DNA of 64,000 nucleotides from NCBI RefSeq assembly GCF_004118675.1, contig NZ_SDHZ01000001.1:2852001-2916000 (forward strand). The letters run 5' to 3'. The notes under the pieces were generated by a model. That model was not told the origin of the DNA, made no database searches, and saw only the letters and a list, made by a program, of their open reading frames with translations. Numbering within the stretch: the stretch's first letter is position 1; the number at the start of each line of letters is the position of its first letter. Below are positions 18,008 through 26,738 of this stretch, piece after piece. Origin of the DNA: Filimonas effusa (GTDB taxonomy: Bacteria > Bacteroidota > Bacteroidia > Chitinophagales > Chitinophagaceae). The translations under genes and the position numbers were made by a program.

Positions 18008-18838
18008 TTAACGCATCTCTGATAACGGAGCCGGATCCATATCGGTATAAGTATAGTTTTCACCTGCCATTCCCCAGATAAAGCCATAAGCCGCGGTACC
18101 GCAACCTGAGTGGATAGACCATGGCGGGGAAACGATTGCCTGGTGGTTTGCTACCAGCAGGTGACGCGTTTCTGTAGGCTGTCCCATGAAATGGAAAACA
18201 CGCTGATCCTCCTTAACGTCGAAATAGAAATATGCTTCCATACGACGGGTATGTGTATGTGAAGGCATGGTATTCCAAACGCTGCCTTCTTCGAGGATGG
18301 TTAATCCCATTACCAGTTGGGCGCTTTGAATACCTTCGGCGTGAATGTATTTGTAGATAGTACGGTTGTTGGCAGTAACATGGCTACCGGTATTGGTAGG
18401 CATAGCCTGCTCTTTGGTATATTTTGTATTGGGGTAAGTCTGGTGAGCCGGAGATGACAACAGGTAAAAAACTGCAGGTTCATTGGCGTGTACGCTGGCC
18501 AGGGTAACATCTTTGGTTCCTTTACCCAGGTAAACGCAATCGAGTTTATTCAGGTCGTAAGTAACACCATCCGCCACTACTTTACCGGCGCCACCAACAT
18601 TGATGATTCCAATTTCCCTTCTTTCCAGGAAATAATCGGCACGCAGTTCAGGATCTGTTTCCAGCTTAAGGGGCTGTTGCAGCGGCTTGGCGCCGCCAAT
18701 TATCACGCGATCATAATGAGAGTACACGAGGTTCAATTTACCCTCTTCCATCAGATGCTCCATTAAGAAGTTTTCACGCAGTTCCTGCGTGTTCATCTGA
18801 CTGGTTTCTTTCGGACTTTGCTGAAATCTTACTTCCAT
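18008..18838 (-). CDS. kduI: 5-keto-4-deoxyuronate isomerase
   Basis: 276 residues, a cupin-fold zinc enzyme that isomerises 5-keto-4-deoxyuronate to 2,5-diketo-3-deoxygluconate. The metal site is visible in PSHTHTRRMEAYFYFD (His, His, Glu) together with the His in SPPWSIHSGCGT. YFLERREIGIINVGG is another family block. ATG 18838 (MEVRFQQSP) is preferred to TTG 18853. The enzyme handles the product of unsaturated galacturonyl hydrolases such as the GH105 in the same series. kduD lies 30 bases upstream. Confidence 0.94.
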   Translation of the reverse strand: MEVRFQQSPKETSQMNTQELRENFLMEHLMEEGKLNLVYSHYDRVIIGGAKPLQQPLKLETDPELRADYFLERREIGIINVGGAGKVVADGVTYDLNKLDCVYLGKGTKDVTLASVHANEPAVFYLLSSPAHQTYPNTKYTKEQAMPTNTGSHVTANNRTIYKYIHAEGIQSAQLVMGLTILEEGSVWNTMPSHTHTRRMEAYFYFDVKEDQRVFHFMGQPTETRHLLVANHQAIVSPPWSIHSGCGTAAYGFIWGMAGENYTYTDMDPAPLSEMR

Positions 18839-18868
18839 AGTTTTATTATTCAAAAGTCAAAAATCGGT

Positions 18869-19636
18869 TTACCTGCCCATCCATCCGCCGTCGACGGTGA
18901 GGATGGTTCCGTGAACATAACTGGCGGCATCTGAAGCAAGGAACACCACGGGTCCTTTAAAGTCCTGTGGATTACCCCATCGCCCTGCCGGTATCCTGCT
19001 TAGAATGGAAGTATTACGTGTTTCATCGTTCCGCAATGCTTCCGTTACATCTGTTGCAATATAACCCGGGGCAATGCCGTTGACATTAACACCTTTTTCG
19101 GCCCATTCATTAGCCAGCGCTTTTACGAGGCTGCTTAAAGCCCCTTTGCTGGCCGCATATCCCGGCACCTGGATACCTCCCTGAAAGCTCAGCAGCGAAC
19201 AGGTAAAAATGATCTTGCCGCTGCCACGGGCGATCATGTGTTTTCCAATTTCCCTCGACAACACAAACGGCGTATCGAGGTTCAAGGCTAACACGCTATC
19301 CCAGTATTCATCGGGGTGCTCTGCTGCCGGCTTACGCATAATGGAGCCTGCATTGTTCACCAGAATGTCAATTAAAGGATTTTCTGCCAGCAGTTTTTCT
19401 ATAAAAACATACAGCTGCTCTCTATCGGAGAGATTGGCCTGGTAGGCTTTGAACTGCCTGCCCAATGCAGTGACTTCCTTTTCTACTTCACTGCCTTCAA
19501 GGGGTACGGAGGCTGAAACAACAATGATATCGGCGCCTGCTTCTGCAAGGCCTACCGCCATTGCCTTTCCTATTCCTTTATTGCCACCAGTAACCAGGGC
19601 TGTCTTCCCTGTGAGATCAAATAACAGATTTTTCAT
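18869..19636 (-). CDS. kduD: 2-keto-3-deoxygluconate dehydrogenase (2-deoxy-D-gluconate 3-dehydrogenase), SDR
   Basis: 255 residues, short-chain dehydrogenase. TGGNKGIGKAMA binds the nucleotide, NNAG is present, and the Ser-Tyr-Lys triad is intact (TCSLLSF, then GYAASKGAL). NGIAPGYIATD and the end VDGGWMGR are typical of KduD. It reduces 2,5-diketo-3-deoxygluconate to KDG, completing the unsaturated uronate branch. It lies 18 bases after the GapN-like gene and 30 before kduI. Confidence 0.92.
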   Translation of the reverse strand: MKNLLFDLTGKTALVTGGNKGIGKAMAVGLAEAGADIIVVSASVPLEGSEVEKEVTALGRQFKAYQANLSDREQLYVFIEKLLAENPLIDILVNNAGSIMRKPAAEHPDEYWDSVLALNLDTPFVLSREIGKHMIARGSGKIIFTCSLLSFQGGIQVPGYAASKGALSSLVKALANEWAEKGVNVNGIAPGYIATDVTEALRNDETRNTSILSRIPAGRWGNPQDFKGPVVFLASDAASYVHGTILTVDGGWMGR

Positions 19637-19654
19637 CCTGGTATTTTAGTGACG

Positions 19655-21295
19655 TTAAAATATATATCGCGTGCTCAGGAAATTGCTGCTCTGTTCACTT
19701 ACGATATCGTTCAGCAATTTCTTATTGGCATCGTTCAGTTTGGTGGCTACCAGTGAACGGATAGAAAAAGAACGCAGCGCATCTACTACCGACAAAGTAC
19801 CTTCTGCACTGTCTTTTCTGCCCGTAAACGGAAATACGTCAGGACCGCGCTGGCACTGACAGTTGATATTCACCCGGCTTACCTGGTTGATCAGCGGATC
19901 GATGAGTAAAGCAACTTCTTCCTTGTTATTGCTGAATACACTTACCTGCTGACCGTGTGTTGAATCGATGAGGTATTGGATAGGCGTTTCCAGATCATCG
20001 AAAGGCACTACCGGTATTACGGGACCAAACTGTTCTTCGCGATACAGTTTCATTTTTTCATTAACGGGGTACACCACCGCCGGGAACACGAGTGATTCAA
20101 CTGTGGCGCCGCCATTCTCATTCGTTACCTGCGCGCCATTGGCAATAGCGTCGTCGATACATTCTTTGAGATAGGCTGGTTTACCAGGTTCGGGTAACGG
20201 CGTTAAGCTGACACCCGCTTCCCATGGCATGCCAAATTTGAGCTGGCTTACAGCTTCATTCAGCAGTTGAATAAACTGACCGGCAATAGAGCGATGCACA
20301 AAAACGATCTTAAGTGCTGTACACCTTTGCCCGTTAAAGGACAAGGCCCCCAATACAGTTTCCTGCACTGTAAGCTTAAGATCGGCATGAGGCGTAACAA
20401 TGGCTGCATTCTTCGCATCAAGTCCCAGGATAGCCCTGAGACGGTTCACTTTAGGATGAAGCTTTTTAAGCTCATTGGCCACCTTACTGGAGCCAATGAG
20501 CGTTAATACATTGATCTTGCCGGATGCCATCAAACCGGGAACAATACTGTTGCCGCGGCCATAAATGGTATTTACCACCCCTTTAGGGAAACATTCCTGG
20601 AATGCTTTCAACAGGGGATAGTGTAATAAAGTACCGTGTTTCGGAGGTTTGAACAGTAAGGTATTACCCATGATAATGGCGGGTATGAGCGTAGTAAAGG
20701 TTTCATTTAACGGGTAGTTGAACGGTCCCATACATAATACCACACCTAACGGCGAACGTCTTACCTGGGCAACGATGCCCTGTTCCATTTCAAACCTGGA
20801 GGAAACCCTGTCAACATCTTTCAGGGCGTCTATTGTGGCATAGATATACTCTACCGTTCTGTCGAATTCCTTCACAGAATCGGCATGCGATTTACCTATT
20901 TCCCACATGATCAGTTTGACTACGATATCTTTTTGCTCCAGCATCTTCCGCGTAAACTGTTCAACACAGGCGATACGGTCTGCAACGCTCATGGTGGGCC
21001 ATTCCCCACGGCCATTGTTATAGGCCGCTACGGCTGCATCGAGCGACTCCATCGCTTCTTTCTCGGTACAAATAGGATAGGTTCCTATTAACTTCCGCTC
21101 CAGCCCATTGGCTGTTTGTACACATACGGGGGAATAAACGGGATGAGCCTTGCCATCCCATTGTTTCATTTCTCCGTTACTAAGATATTCGCGCTGGTTA
21201 ATTTCGCCGGGCAACGCATAGGCTTCGGGGATGGCATCCGCTGCCACAAACTTTTCCAGAAGCTGCTTTTCAAAAGCCAAACTGTTTTCTGACAT
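19655..21295 (-). CDS. gapN: NADP-dependent glyceraldehyde-3-phosphate dehydrogenase-like aldehyde dehydrogenase
   Basis: 546 residues, ALDH superfamily. The long N-terminus with INQREYLSNGEMKQWDG and IGTYPICTEKEA is what I recall from non-phosphorylating GAPDH-like proteins of Bacteroidota. GPFNYPLNE is in the NADP-binding part and the nucleophile Cys is in FNGQRCTAL. The usual general-base Glu of ELGGK is not in place: the aligned segment reads LGLDAKN. If the assignment is right, it oxidises the glyceraldehyde-3-phosphate from Eda directly to 3-phosphoglycerate with NADPH formation. An aldehyde dehydrogenase for another sugar acid is the alternative. Tightly packed between uxaC and kduD. 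Confidence 0.75.
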   Translation of the reverse strand: MSENSLAFEKQLLEKFVAADAIPEAYALPGEINQREYLSNGEMKQWDGKAHPVYSPVCVQTANGLERKLIGTYPICTEKEAMESLDAAVAAYNNGRGEWPTMSVADRIACVEQFTRKMLEQKDIVVKLIMWEIGKSHADSVKEFDRTVEYIYATIDALKDVDRVSSRFEMEQGIVAQVRRSPLGVVLCMGPFNYPLNETFTTLIPAIIMGNTLLFKPPKHGTLLHYPLLKAFQECFPKGVVNTIYGRGNSIVPGLMASGKINVLTLIGSSKVANELKKLHPKVNRLRAILGLDAKNAAIVTPHADLKLTVQETVLGALSFNGQRCTALKIVFVHRSIAGQFIQLLNEAVSQLKFGMPWEAGVSLTPLPEPGKPAYLKECIDDAIANGAQVTNENGGATVESLVFPAVVYPVNEKMKLYREEQFGPVIPVVPFDDLETPIQYLIDSTHGQQVSVFSNNKEEVALLIDPLINQVSRVNINCQCQRGPDVFPFTGRKDSAEGTLSVVDALRSFSIRSLVATKLNDANKKLLNDIVSEQSSNFLSTRYIF

Positions 21296-21315
21296 TTCTA
21301 AGGTTATTACAGAGA

Positions 21316-22737
21316 TTAATTACCACTCTTCAAATGCTGCCAGCCAAAATATTGCCTTGCATTGTTATAGCAAATATCCTGTACCACCTGTCCTGTCCAT
21401 GCAATATCGTTAGGCAGCTCTCCGGCCTCTATTTCGGTACCGAATAAGTTGCACAATATACGACGGAAATATTCATGGCGGGGGTAAGAAAGGAAACTGC
21501 GGGAATCGGTAAGCATACCTACAAATTTGCTCAGTAATCCCATGTTGGATAAAGCATTCATTTGTTTGGTCATACCGTCTTTCTGATCAAGGAACCACCA
21601 GCCTGAGCCAAACTGTACTTTACCGGCAACAGAACCATCGTTGAAGTTACCGATCATGGTAGCCATGAGTTCGTTATCGGCGGGGTTGAGGTTGTAGATG
21701 ATGGTTTTAGCCAGTTTGTTTTCGTCGTCGAGTTTACCCAGGAATTTGGCTAATGCACGTCCCTGAGAGAAGTCGCCGATAGAATCCCATCCTGTATCAG
21801 GTCCTAATTCACGCATTCTGCGCAGGTTGTTGTTACGTAAAGCACCGAGGTGGTATTGTTGTACCCAGCCTTTTTTCCAGTCCCATTCAGCGAAATGCAC
21901 CAGCATTGCAGATTTGAACTTGCGGCGCTCTTCGAGTGTTAACTCGGTACCGCCGATCACTTTATCGAAGAGCTGGCTTACTTCTGCATCGGTGTAATCT
22001 TCAGCATAGATTTCTTCCAGTCCATGGTCCGATACGCTACAACCATTGGCAGCAAAGAAGTCGTGACGGCTTTGCAGTGCGGCAAGGTAGCTGTCGAGAT
22101 TGGTGATATTGGCATTGGCCGCTTTTTCGATGCGGGCAACATATTTTTTGAAGTTTGCGGCGTTGTCTACGTTCATGGCAGCATCGGGTCTGAAAGCCGG
22201 TAATACGGGGATTTCAAAGCCTTCTGCTTTCAATGCCTGGTGATCTTTCAGATCATCGGCAGGATCATCGGTAGTACAAACGGTAGCCACATTCATTTTA
22301 CGCAGCAGGTTACGAACGCTGAAATCAGGCGTACGCAACTGTGCAGAACATTTTTCATAGATATCACGTGCAGAATCGGCATTCAGGATATCGGTAACAC
22401 CGAAATAACGTTGTAATTCCAGGTGTGTCCAGTGGTACAGTGGATTCCTCAGGGTATAAGGAACGGTTTTAGCCCATTGTTCGAATTTTTCGAAGTCGGG
22501 TTTATCACCGGTACAATAGGCTTCGTCGATACCATTGGTACGCATTGCGCGCCATTTGTAGTGATCACCGTACAGCCAAACCTGGGTAAGATTCTGGAAC
22601 TGCGTGTCTGCCAGGATCTGCGACTGCGGCAAATGGCAGTGGTAGTCGATTATAGGCATGTGCTTTGCAAAGTCGTGATATAACTTCTCCGCTGTCTTAT
22701 TCTGTAACAAGAAATTTTCATCCAAAAACTGCTTCAT
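21316..22737 (-). CDS. uxaC: Uronate (glucuronate/galacturonate) isomerase
   Basis: 473 residues. IDYHCHLP near residue 30 and LTDSRSFLSYPRHEYFRR near residue 410 are UxaC signatures; WTHLELQRYFG and WFLDQKDG also fit. It converts galacturonate to tagaturonate, the substrate of UxaB at 608-2053. The isomerase and the reductase are therefore in separate transcription units 19 kb apart. The GapN-like gene follows after 20 bases, and the divergent uxaA precedes it by 118 bases. Confidence 0.95.
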   Translation of the reverse strand: MKQFLDENFLLQNKTAEKLYHDFAKHMPIIDYHCHLPQSQILADTQFQNLTQVWLYGDHYKWRAMRTNGIDEAYCTGDKPDFEKFEQWAKTVPYTLRNPLYHWTHLELQRYFGVTDILNADSARDIYEKCSAQLRTPDFSVRNLLRKMNVATVCTTDDPADDLKDHQALKAEGFEIPVLPAFRPDAAMNVDNAANFKKYVARIEKAANANITNLDSYLAALQSRHDFFAANGCSVSDHGLEEIYAEDYTDAEVSQLFDKVIGGTELTLEERRKFKSAMLVHFAEWDWKKGWVQQYHLGALRNNNLRRMRELGPDTGWDSIGDFSQGRALAKFLGKLDDENKLAKTIIYNLNPADNELMATMIGNFNDGSVAGKVQFGSGWWFLDQKDGMTKQMNALSNMGLLSKFVGMLTDSRSFLSYPRHEYFRRILCNLFGTEIEAGELPNDIAWTGQVVQDICYNNARQYFGWQHLKSGN

Positions 22738-22855
22738 ACGATATAATTCTTAAGTCAAACATTTAATTTCCTGAATCCAAAGCCAAAAAAAGCATTTAGT
22801 TAAAAGGGAAACAATGATTTCTGTTTCTTTTTTAACATTTAACGTTTTTAGGCTC

Positions 22856-24502
22856 CTATAACGAAACGCCTCTTTTCCATGGAATAAAGTCATCCTGGTT
22901 CAGCAATACTGCTTTAGGGATCACCTCGCCACTGGCGGCTTTGATGCAATATTCGAGAATTTCTTCTCCCATTTGTTCAATAGTTTTCTCTCCATCTATC
23001 ACAGGACCTGTATTGATATCGATGATATCATCCATTTTCTGCGCCAGCTTGGTATTGGTAGCTACTTTAATGGTAGGACACACAGGGTTGCCTGTAGGTG
23101 TTCCCAATCCTGTGGTAAAGAGAATAAGTGTTGCGCCGGAGGCAGCTTTGCCTGTAGTAGCTTCCACATCATTACCTGGTGTGCAAACCAGGTTGAGGCC
23201 GGGTTTGGTAGCAGGCTCGGTATAATCGAGCACATCTTCTACAGGTGAAGTTCCGCCTTTACGCGCTGCGCCGGTGCTTTTGATGGCATCGGTGATAAGC
23301 CCATCCTTGATGTTCCCGGGCGATGGGTTCATATGAAAACCGGAGCCCACTTTATGCGCCGCATCGTTGTATGCGGTCATGAGATGAATGAACTTACGTG
23401 CAGCAGCTTCATCGCGGGTACGATCGATCAGTTGCTGTTCTGCGCCGCATAATTCGGGGAATTCGGCAAGCAGCACCTTGGCGCCCAATGCTACCAGCAG
23501 GTCCGATGTATATCCAACTGCAGGGTTGGCCGAAATACCGCTGAATCCATCACTACCCCCACACTTAACGCCCACAGTCATTTTGCTCAGCGGCGCGGGC
23601 TTACGTTCTATTTTGTTGATCTCAATTAACCCCTCAAAAGTCTTGCGGATGGCTTCTGCGATCAATTGCTCTTCACTTTGCGACTGTTGCTGCTCGTAGA
23701 TATACAGCGGCTTACTGAAATTGGGATTACGTTCCTTCAGGTCGCGCTGAAAATCGGCCACCTGCAGGTTCTGGCAACCCAGGCTCATCACTGTTACACC
23801 AGCCACATTGGGATGATCGGCATAAGCAGCCAGCAGCTTGCTTAATACTGCAGCATCCTGCCTGATACCGCCACAGCCACCCTGGTGGTTGAGGAATTTA
23901 ATACCATCTACATTTTCAAACACTCTTTTCTTACGGGTCTCCGCTGCCGTTGCCGGCGCCAGGGAAAGATTGTGAATGTCCTCTCCTTTTTTATAAGCTT
24001 CTACCAGCTCATGCGCATAACTCTTGTATTTCTGCGTAACCGCATATCCCAGCTCATTATGCAATGCTTCCCTGATAACATCCAGGTTCCTGTTTTCGCA
24101 AAACACCGTAGGAATGAACAACCAGTAGTTGGCTGTACCTACGCTGCCGTCGGCCCTGTGATAGCCATTGAAGGTGCGGTCTTTGAACTTTGATACATCA
24201 GGCGCTTTCCATTCGTAATGGAACGGCCTGTAGGTAAAAGGATCCGAAGCATGCTTCACATTATCTGTTGTCATGAGCATACCACGCTGTATGGCATGCT
24301 GTGTTTTCCCCACCAAAACGCCGTACATGATCACTTCATCGCCGGTATTCATGTCGTTGGTGAAGAATTTATGTTTGGCGTTAACATCGTCCAGCAGAAG
24401 ATATTTCTCTCCATCCAGCTCTACCTGCTGTCCTTTGTGCAAATCAGTCAATGCCACTATGACATTGTCTGAAGGGTGAACTTTTAGAACTATCTGTTTC
24501 AT
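22856..24502 (-). CDS. Divergent UxaA-family dehydratase (second copy)
   Basis: 548 residues, about 50 longer than UxaA. It keeps the SAF-like N-terminus and core blocks CGGSDGFSGISANP, NPSPGN and PGNDVEATTG, and ends WKRGVSL. It differs at the first cysteine motif: where UxaA at 2074 has YGCSQLGDDH, this protein has HQGGCGGIRQD, and it carries an insertion near residues 155-190. Altronate is the obvious substrate from the uxaC neighbourhood, but the divergence leaves room for another aldonate. A hairpin and a putative operator lie 95-180 bases upstream, so it may begin its own transcript. Confidence 0.85.
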   Translation of the reverse strand: MKQIVLKVHPSDNVIVALTDLHKGQQVELDGEKYLLLDDVNAKHKFFTNDMNTGDEVIMYGVLVGKTQHAIQRGMLMTTDNVKHASDPFTYRPFHYEWKAPDVSKFKDRTFNGYHRADGSVGTANYWLFIPTVFCENRNLDVIREALHNELGYAVTQKYKSYAHELVEAYKKGEDIHNLSLAPATAAETRKKRVFENVDGIKFLNHQGGCGGIRQDAAVLSKLLAAYADHPNVAGVTVMSLGCQNLQVADFQRDLKERNPNFSKPLYIYEQQQSQSEEQLIAEAIRKTFEGLIEINKIERKPAPLSKMTVGVKCGGSDGFSGISANPAVGYTSDLLVALGAKVLLAEFPELCGAEQQLIDRTRDEAAARKFIHLMTAYNDAAHKVGSGFHMNPSPGNIKDGLITDAIKSTGAARKGGTSPVEDVLDYTEPATKPGLNLVCTPGNDVEATTGKAASGATLILFTTGLGTPTGNPVCPTIKVATNTKLAQKMDDIIDINTGPVIDGEKTIEQMGEEILEYCIKAASGEVIPKAVLLNQDDFIPWKRGVSL

Positions 24503-24595
24503 CTATCTGTGTTTTAAACACCGGCTCATCAGGCCGGCATCATCAATTTATAAATAGGGTACTATTGCCTATTGTTTACAGGCTTATACATGACA

Positions 24596-24624
24596 TCACC
24601 CCGCTGCTTGTTGCGGCGAGGTGA
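24596..24624 (-). other. Hairpin in the leader of the second uxaA
   Basis: TCACCCCGC (24596-24604) pairs with GCGAGGTGA (24616-24624), 9 bp with one G-U pair on the RNA. No T run follows on the minus strand, so it is not a convincing terminator. It lies between the GH105 stop and the uxaA start and could be part of a 5' leader or a processing site. Confidence 0.4.
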
Positions 24625-24656
24625 CGACGGATATAACAGCTTTTGATAAAATCACG

Positions 24657-24680
24657 GCAAACGTTTAAACAGGTTACGGA
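24657..24680. promoter_or_regulatory. Putative LacI-family operator upstream of second uxaA
   Basis: GCAAACGTTTAAACAGGTTA shares its first nine bases exactly with sites at 28621 and 44870. It lies 155 bases upstream of the uxaA start, just past the GH105 stop. CAAACGTTT is the palindromic core expected for LacI-type regulators. Confidence 0.55.
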
Positions 24681-24688
24681 ACACCATT

Positions 24689-26611
24689 CTAGTTCTTCGA
24701 CTGAGCGATCAGCCATTTGGCCAGGTCGCCTGCGAGTTTGTAGTTTTCAAAGTCGGCAGGCAGCTTTCTGCCGTCTACATATTCATTATACAGCCAGGGA
24801 TCACCAACCGCAAATACGGCACCTTTGCCATATACTGCTGTTGCGGCAATCACTTTATCGCCATGAAGCAGGCTTGCTTTTGCCGGCGCCTTCACCTGTA
24901 ACGTACTGATCTCCTTCAAATAGGCTTTACCGCCCGATTTAAATACAGGATGGCCTGCTGCCACTAATTCTGCGCCCTCTTCATAGTTATTTTTCTGCAC
25001 CATGTTTATGCCATCTTCATTGAACTGGATACCAAATGCCGCTGCCAAAGTGTTAAAGTGTTTAAACTCCGCATTACCGGCATTGTTACCCATCAATAAC
25101 AACACCCCTCCTGCCTTCACCCATTCCGCAATTGCTTTCACATGCTCCGGTTGAATATAATTGGGCTTTGCTGTTTCTTTTTCTGTGTCAGGATCAACAA
25201 TGATGTAAACGTTTGATTTCTTCAGATTAGCGGCAGTAGGCGCTTCATACAAGGTATTTGTTTTTGCACCAATATCGCTGAAGGTACGTTCAAAGAACCA
25301 GAAACCATTATTGTCACGTTCTTCCCATTTGTAGTGGTAGGAAGTAAGGAGACCATTGGCAGGTTCTTTATAAAATTCGTTATTGAAATAAGAATCCAGT
25401 GTTACTGTTTTTCCTTTGCCGGTTTTAGGTACCGTTGCCAGGTCCATTTCAGAGCCTGCCAGCAGGAAAGCGCCCATGCCTTTAAGGTCGTTGGTAATTA
25501 CCTTTTCACTCATGTAATACTCGAAACTACCATCGCGGTAAGGTTTGCCACCCAGGCCGGATACAGTTACAGTTCCTTTAAGGTTGAGGCTGCCATCTGG
25601 ATTTTTCTCCAGCATGTCTTTAGCAATGCCTGCATATGCTTTCTGAGCTGTTTTGAAGGATGTGGCGGGCAAATAGCCTTTACGTACGCCTTTCGCAACA
25701 GTATAGATAAACATACAGGAAGCCGAAGATTCGTGATAGTTTCCCTTGCCATTGGGTTTATCCAATACCTGGTACCAAAGGCCTGAAGCAGGATCCTGGT
25801 ATTTTTGAATAGCTGTAACAAACCTGTTAAGGATAGCCAGTAAAGCCGGACGTTTCGGATGGTTTGCCGGGAAATAATCCAGCACATCTACCAACGCCAC
25901 ACCATACCAGCCCATTGCACGTCCCCAGAAATTAGGAGAAGTGCCGGTGGTTTTGTTTGCCCATTGCTGTTGTTTCGATTCATCCCAGCCATGATACATC
26001 AACCCTGTTTTAGCATCACGGGAATGTTCTTCCATCAGGATGAACTGTTTCGCGATATCGTCAAAAGCTTTTTCATCTTTTGTAAAGCTGGCGTATTCTG
26101 CATAAAATGGCTCGCCCATATACAGGCCGTCAAGCCACATTTGATTTTCGTAGATCTTTTTATGCCAGAAACCGCCATCACTGGTGCGCGGTTGTTTATC
26201 AAGCTGGGCCCTTAACGAAGCAGCTGCTTTCAGGTATTGCTGCTTACCGGTAACCCTGTAGAGCATCAGTAAAGAACGGCCGTTCTTGATGTTGTCGATA
26301 TTATAGTCTTCCTGCTTGTAGCTGAAAATGTTTCCATTTGCATCTACATAATTATCCATCGATTTTTTTATGTATTCGAAGTAACGTTTGTCGCCGGTCT
26401 TTTGCCAGAGAGCATCAAAGCCTTCCAGTACAACACCGTGATCATAACTCCATTTAAGCGGACGTCCGGCAGCAACGCTGTCGCCTAAACCATTCTTCCA
26501 GGTATTCATAACTGTAGCAGCCATTTTTTCAGGCAAACCGGTGGGAGTTTGTGCAATCGTCGCCTGGCTTACCAGGACTGCTCCAACTAAAGAGCAAAAC
26601 ATTTTTTTCAT
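24689..26611 (-). CDS. GH105 unsaturated rhamnogalacturonyl/galacturonyl hydrolase with C-terminal extension
   Basis: 640 residues with signal peptide (MKKMFCSLVGAVLVSQATIA). Residues about 25-375 form the alpha/alpha toroid of GH105 (YteR/YesR-type), with WSYDHGVVLEGFDALW, YNIDNIKNGRSLL, WLDGLYMGEPFYAEY and FWGRAMGWYGVALVD. It removes the unsaturated uronate left by lyases. Residues about 395-640 add a second domain resembling GATase1-like/DUF4350 proteins (AIAEWVKAGGVLLLMGNN, AVFAVGDPWLYNEY). The product feeds KduI in the same series. GH28 lies 127 bases upstream on the same strand. Confidence 0.9.
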   Translation of the reverse strand: MKKMFCSLVGAVLVSQATIAQTPTGLPEKMAATVMNTWKNGLGDSVAAGRPLKWSYDHGVVLEGFDALWQKTGDKRYFEYIKKSMDNYVDANGNIFSYKQEDYNIDNIKNGRSLLMLYRVTGKQQYLKAAASLRAQLDKQPRTSDGGFWHKKIYENQMWLDGLYMGEPFYAEYASFTKDEKAFDDIAKQFILMEEHSRDAKTGLMYHGWDESKQQQWANKTTGTSPNFWGRAMGWYGVALVDVLDYFPANHPKRPALLAILNRFVTAIQKYQDPASGLWYQVLDKPNGKGNYHESSASCMFIYTVAKGVRKGYLPATSFKTAQKAYAGIAKDMLEKNPDGSLNLKGTVTVSGLGGKPYRDGSFEYYMSEKVITNDLKGMGAFLLAGSEMDLATVPKTGKGKTVTLDSYFNNEFYKEPANGLLTSYHYKWEERDNNGFWFFERTFSDIGAKTNTLYEAPTAANLKKSNVYIIVDPDTEKETAKPNYIQPEHVKAIAEWVKAGGVLLLMGNNAGNAEFKHFNTLAAAFGIQFNEDGINMVQKNNYEEGAELVAAGHPVFKSGGKAYLKEISTLQVKAPAKASLLHGDKVIAATAVYGKGAVFAVGDPWLYNEYVDGRKLPADFENYKLAGDLAKWLIAQSKN

Positions 26612-26738
26612 CCGTGAACTATTTTAGTTGTAACGGGTATGCCACAATAACTACAAATGGCAAGCCCGCATTCAATGGCTGATGATAATGCCCAAATTTA
26701 CTATACCCTATGCTATGGCAAGTAAGCTCAATTGGCAT

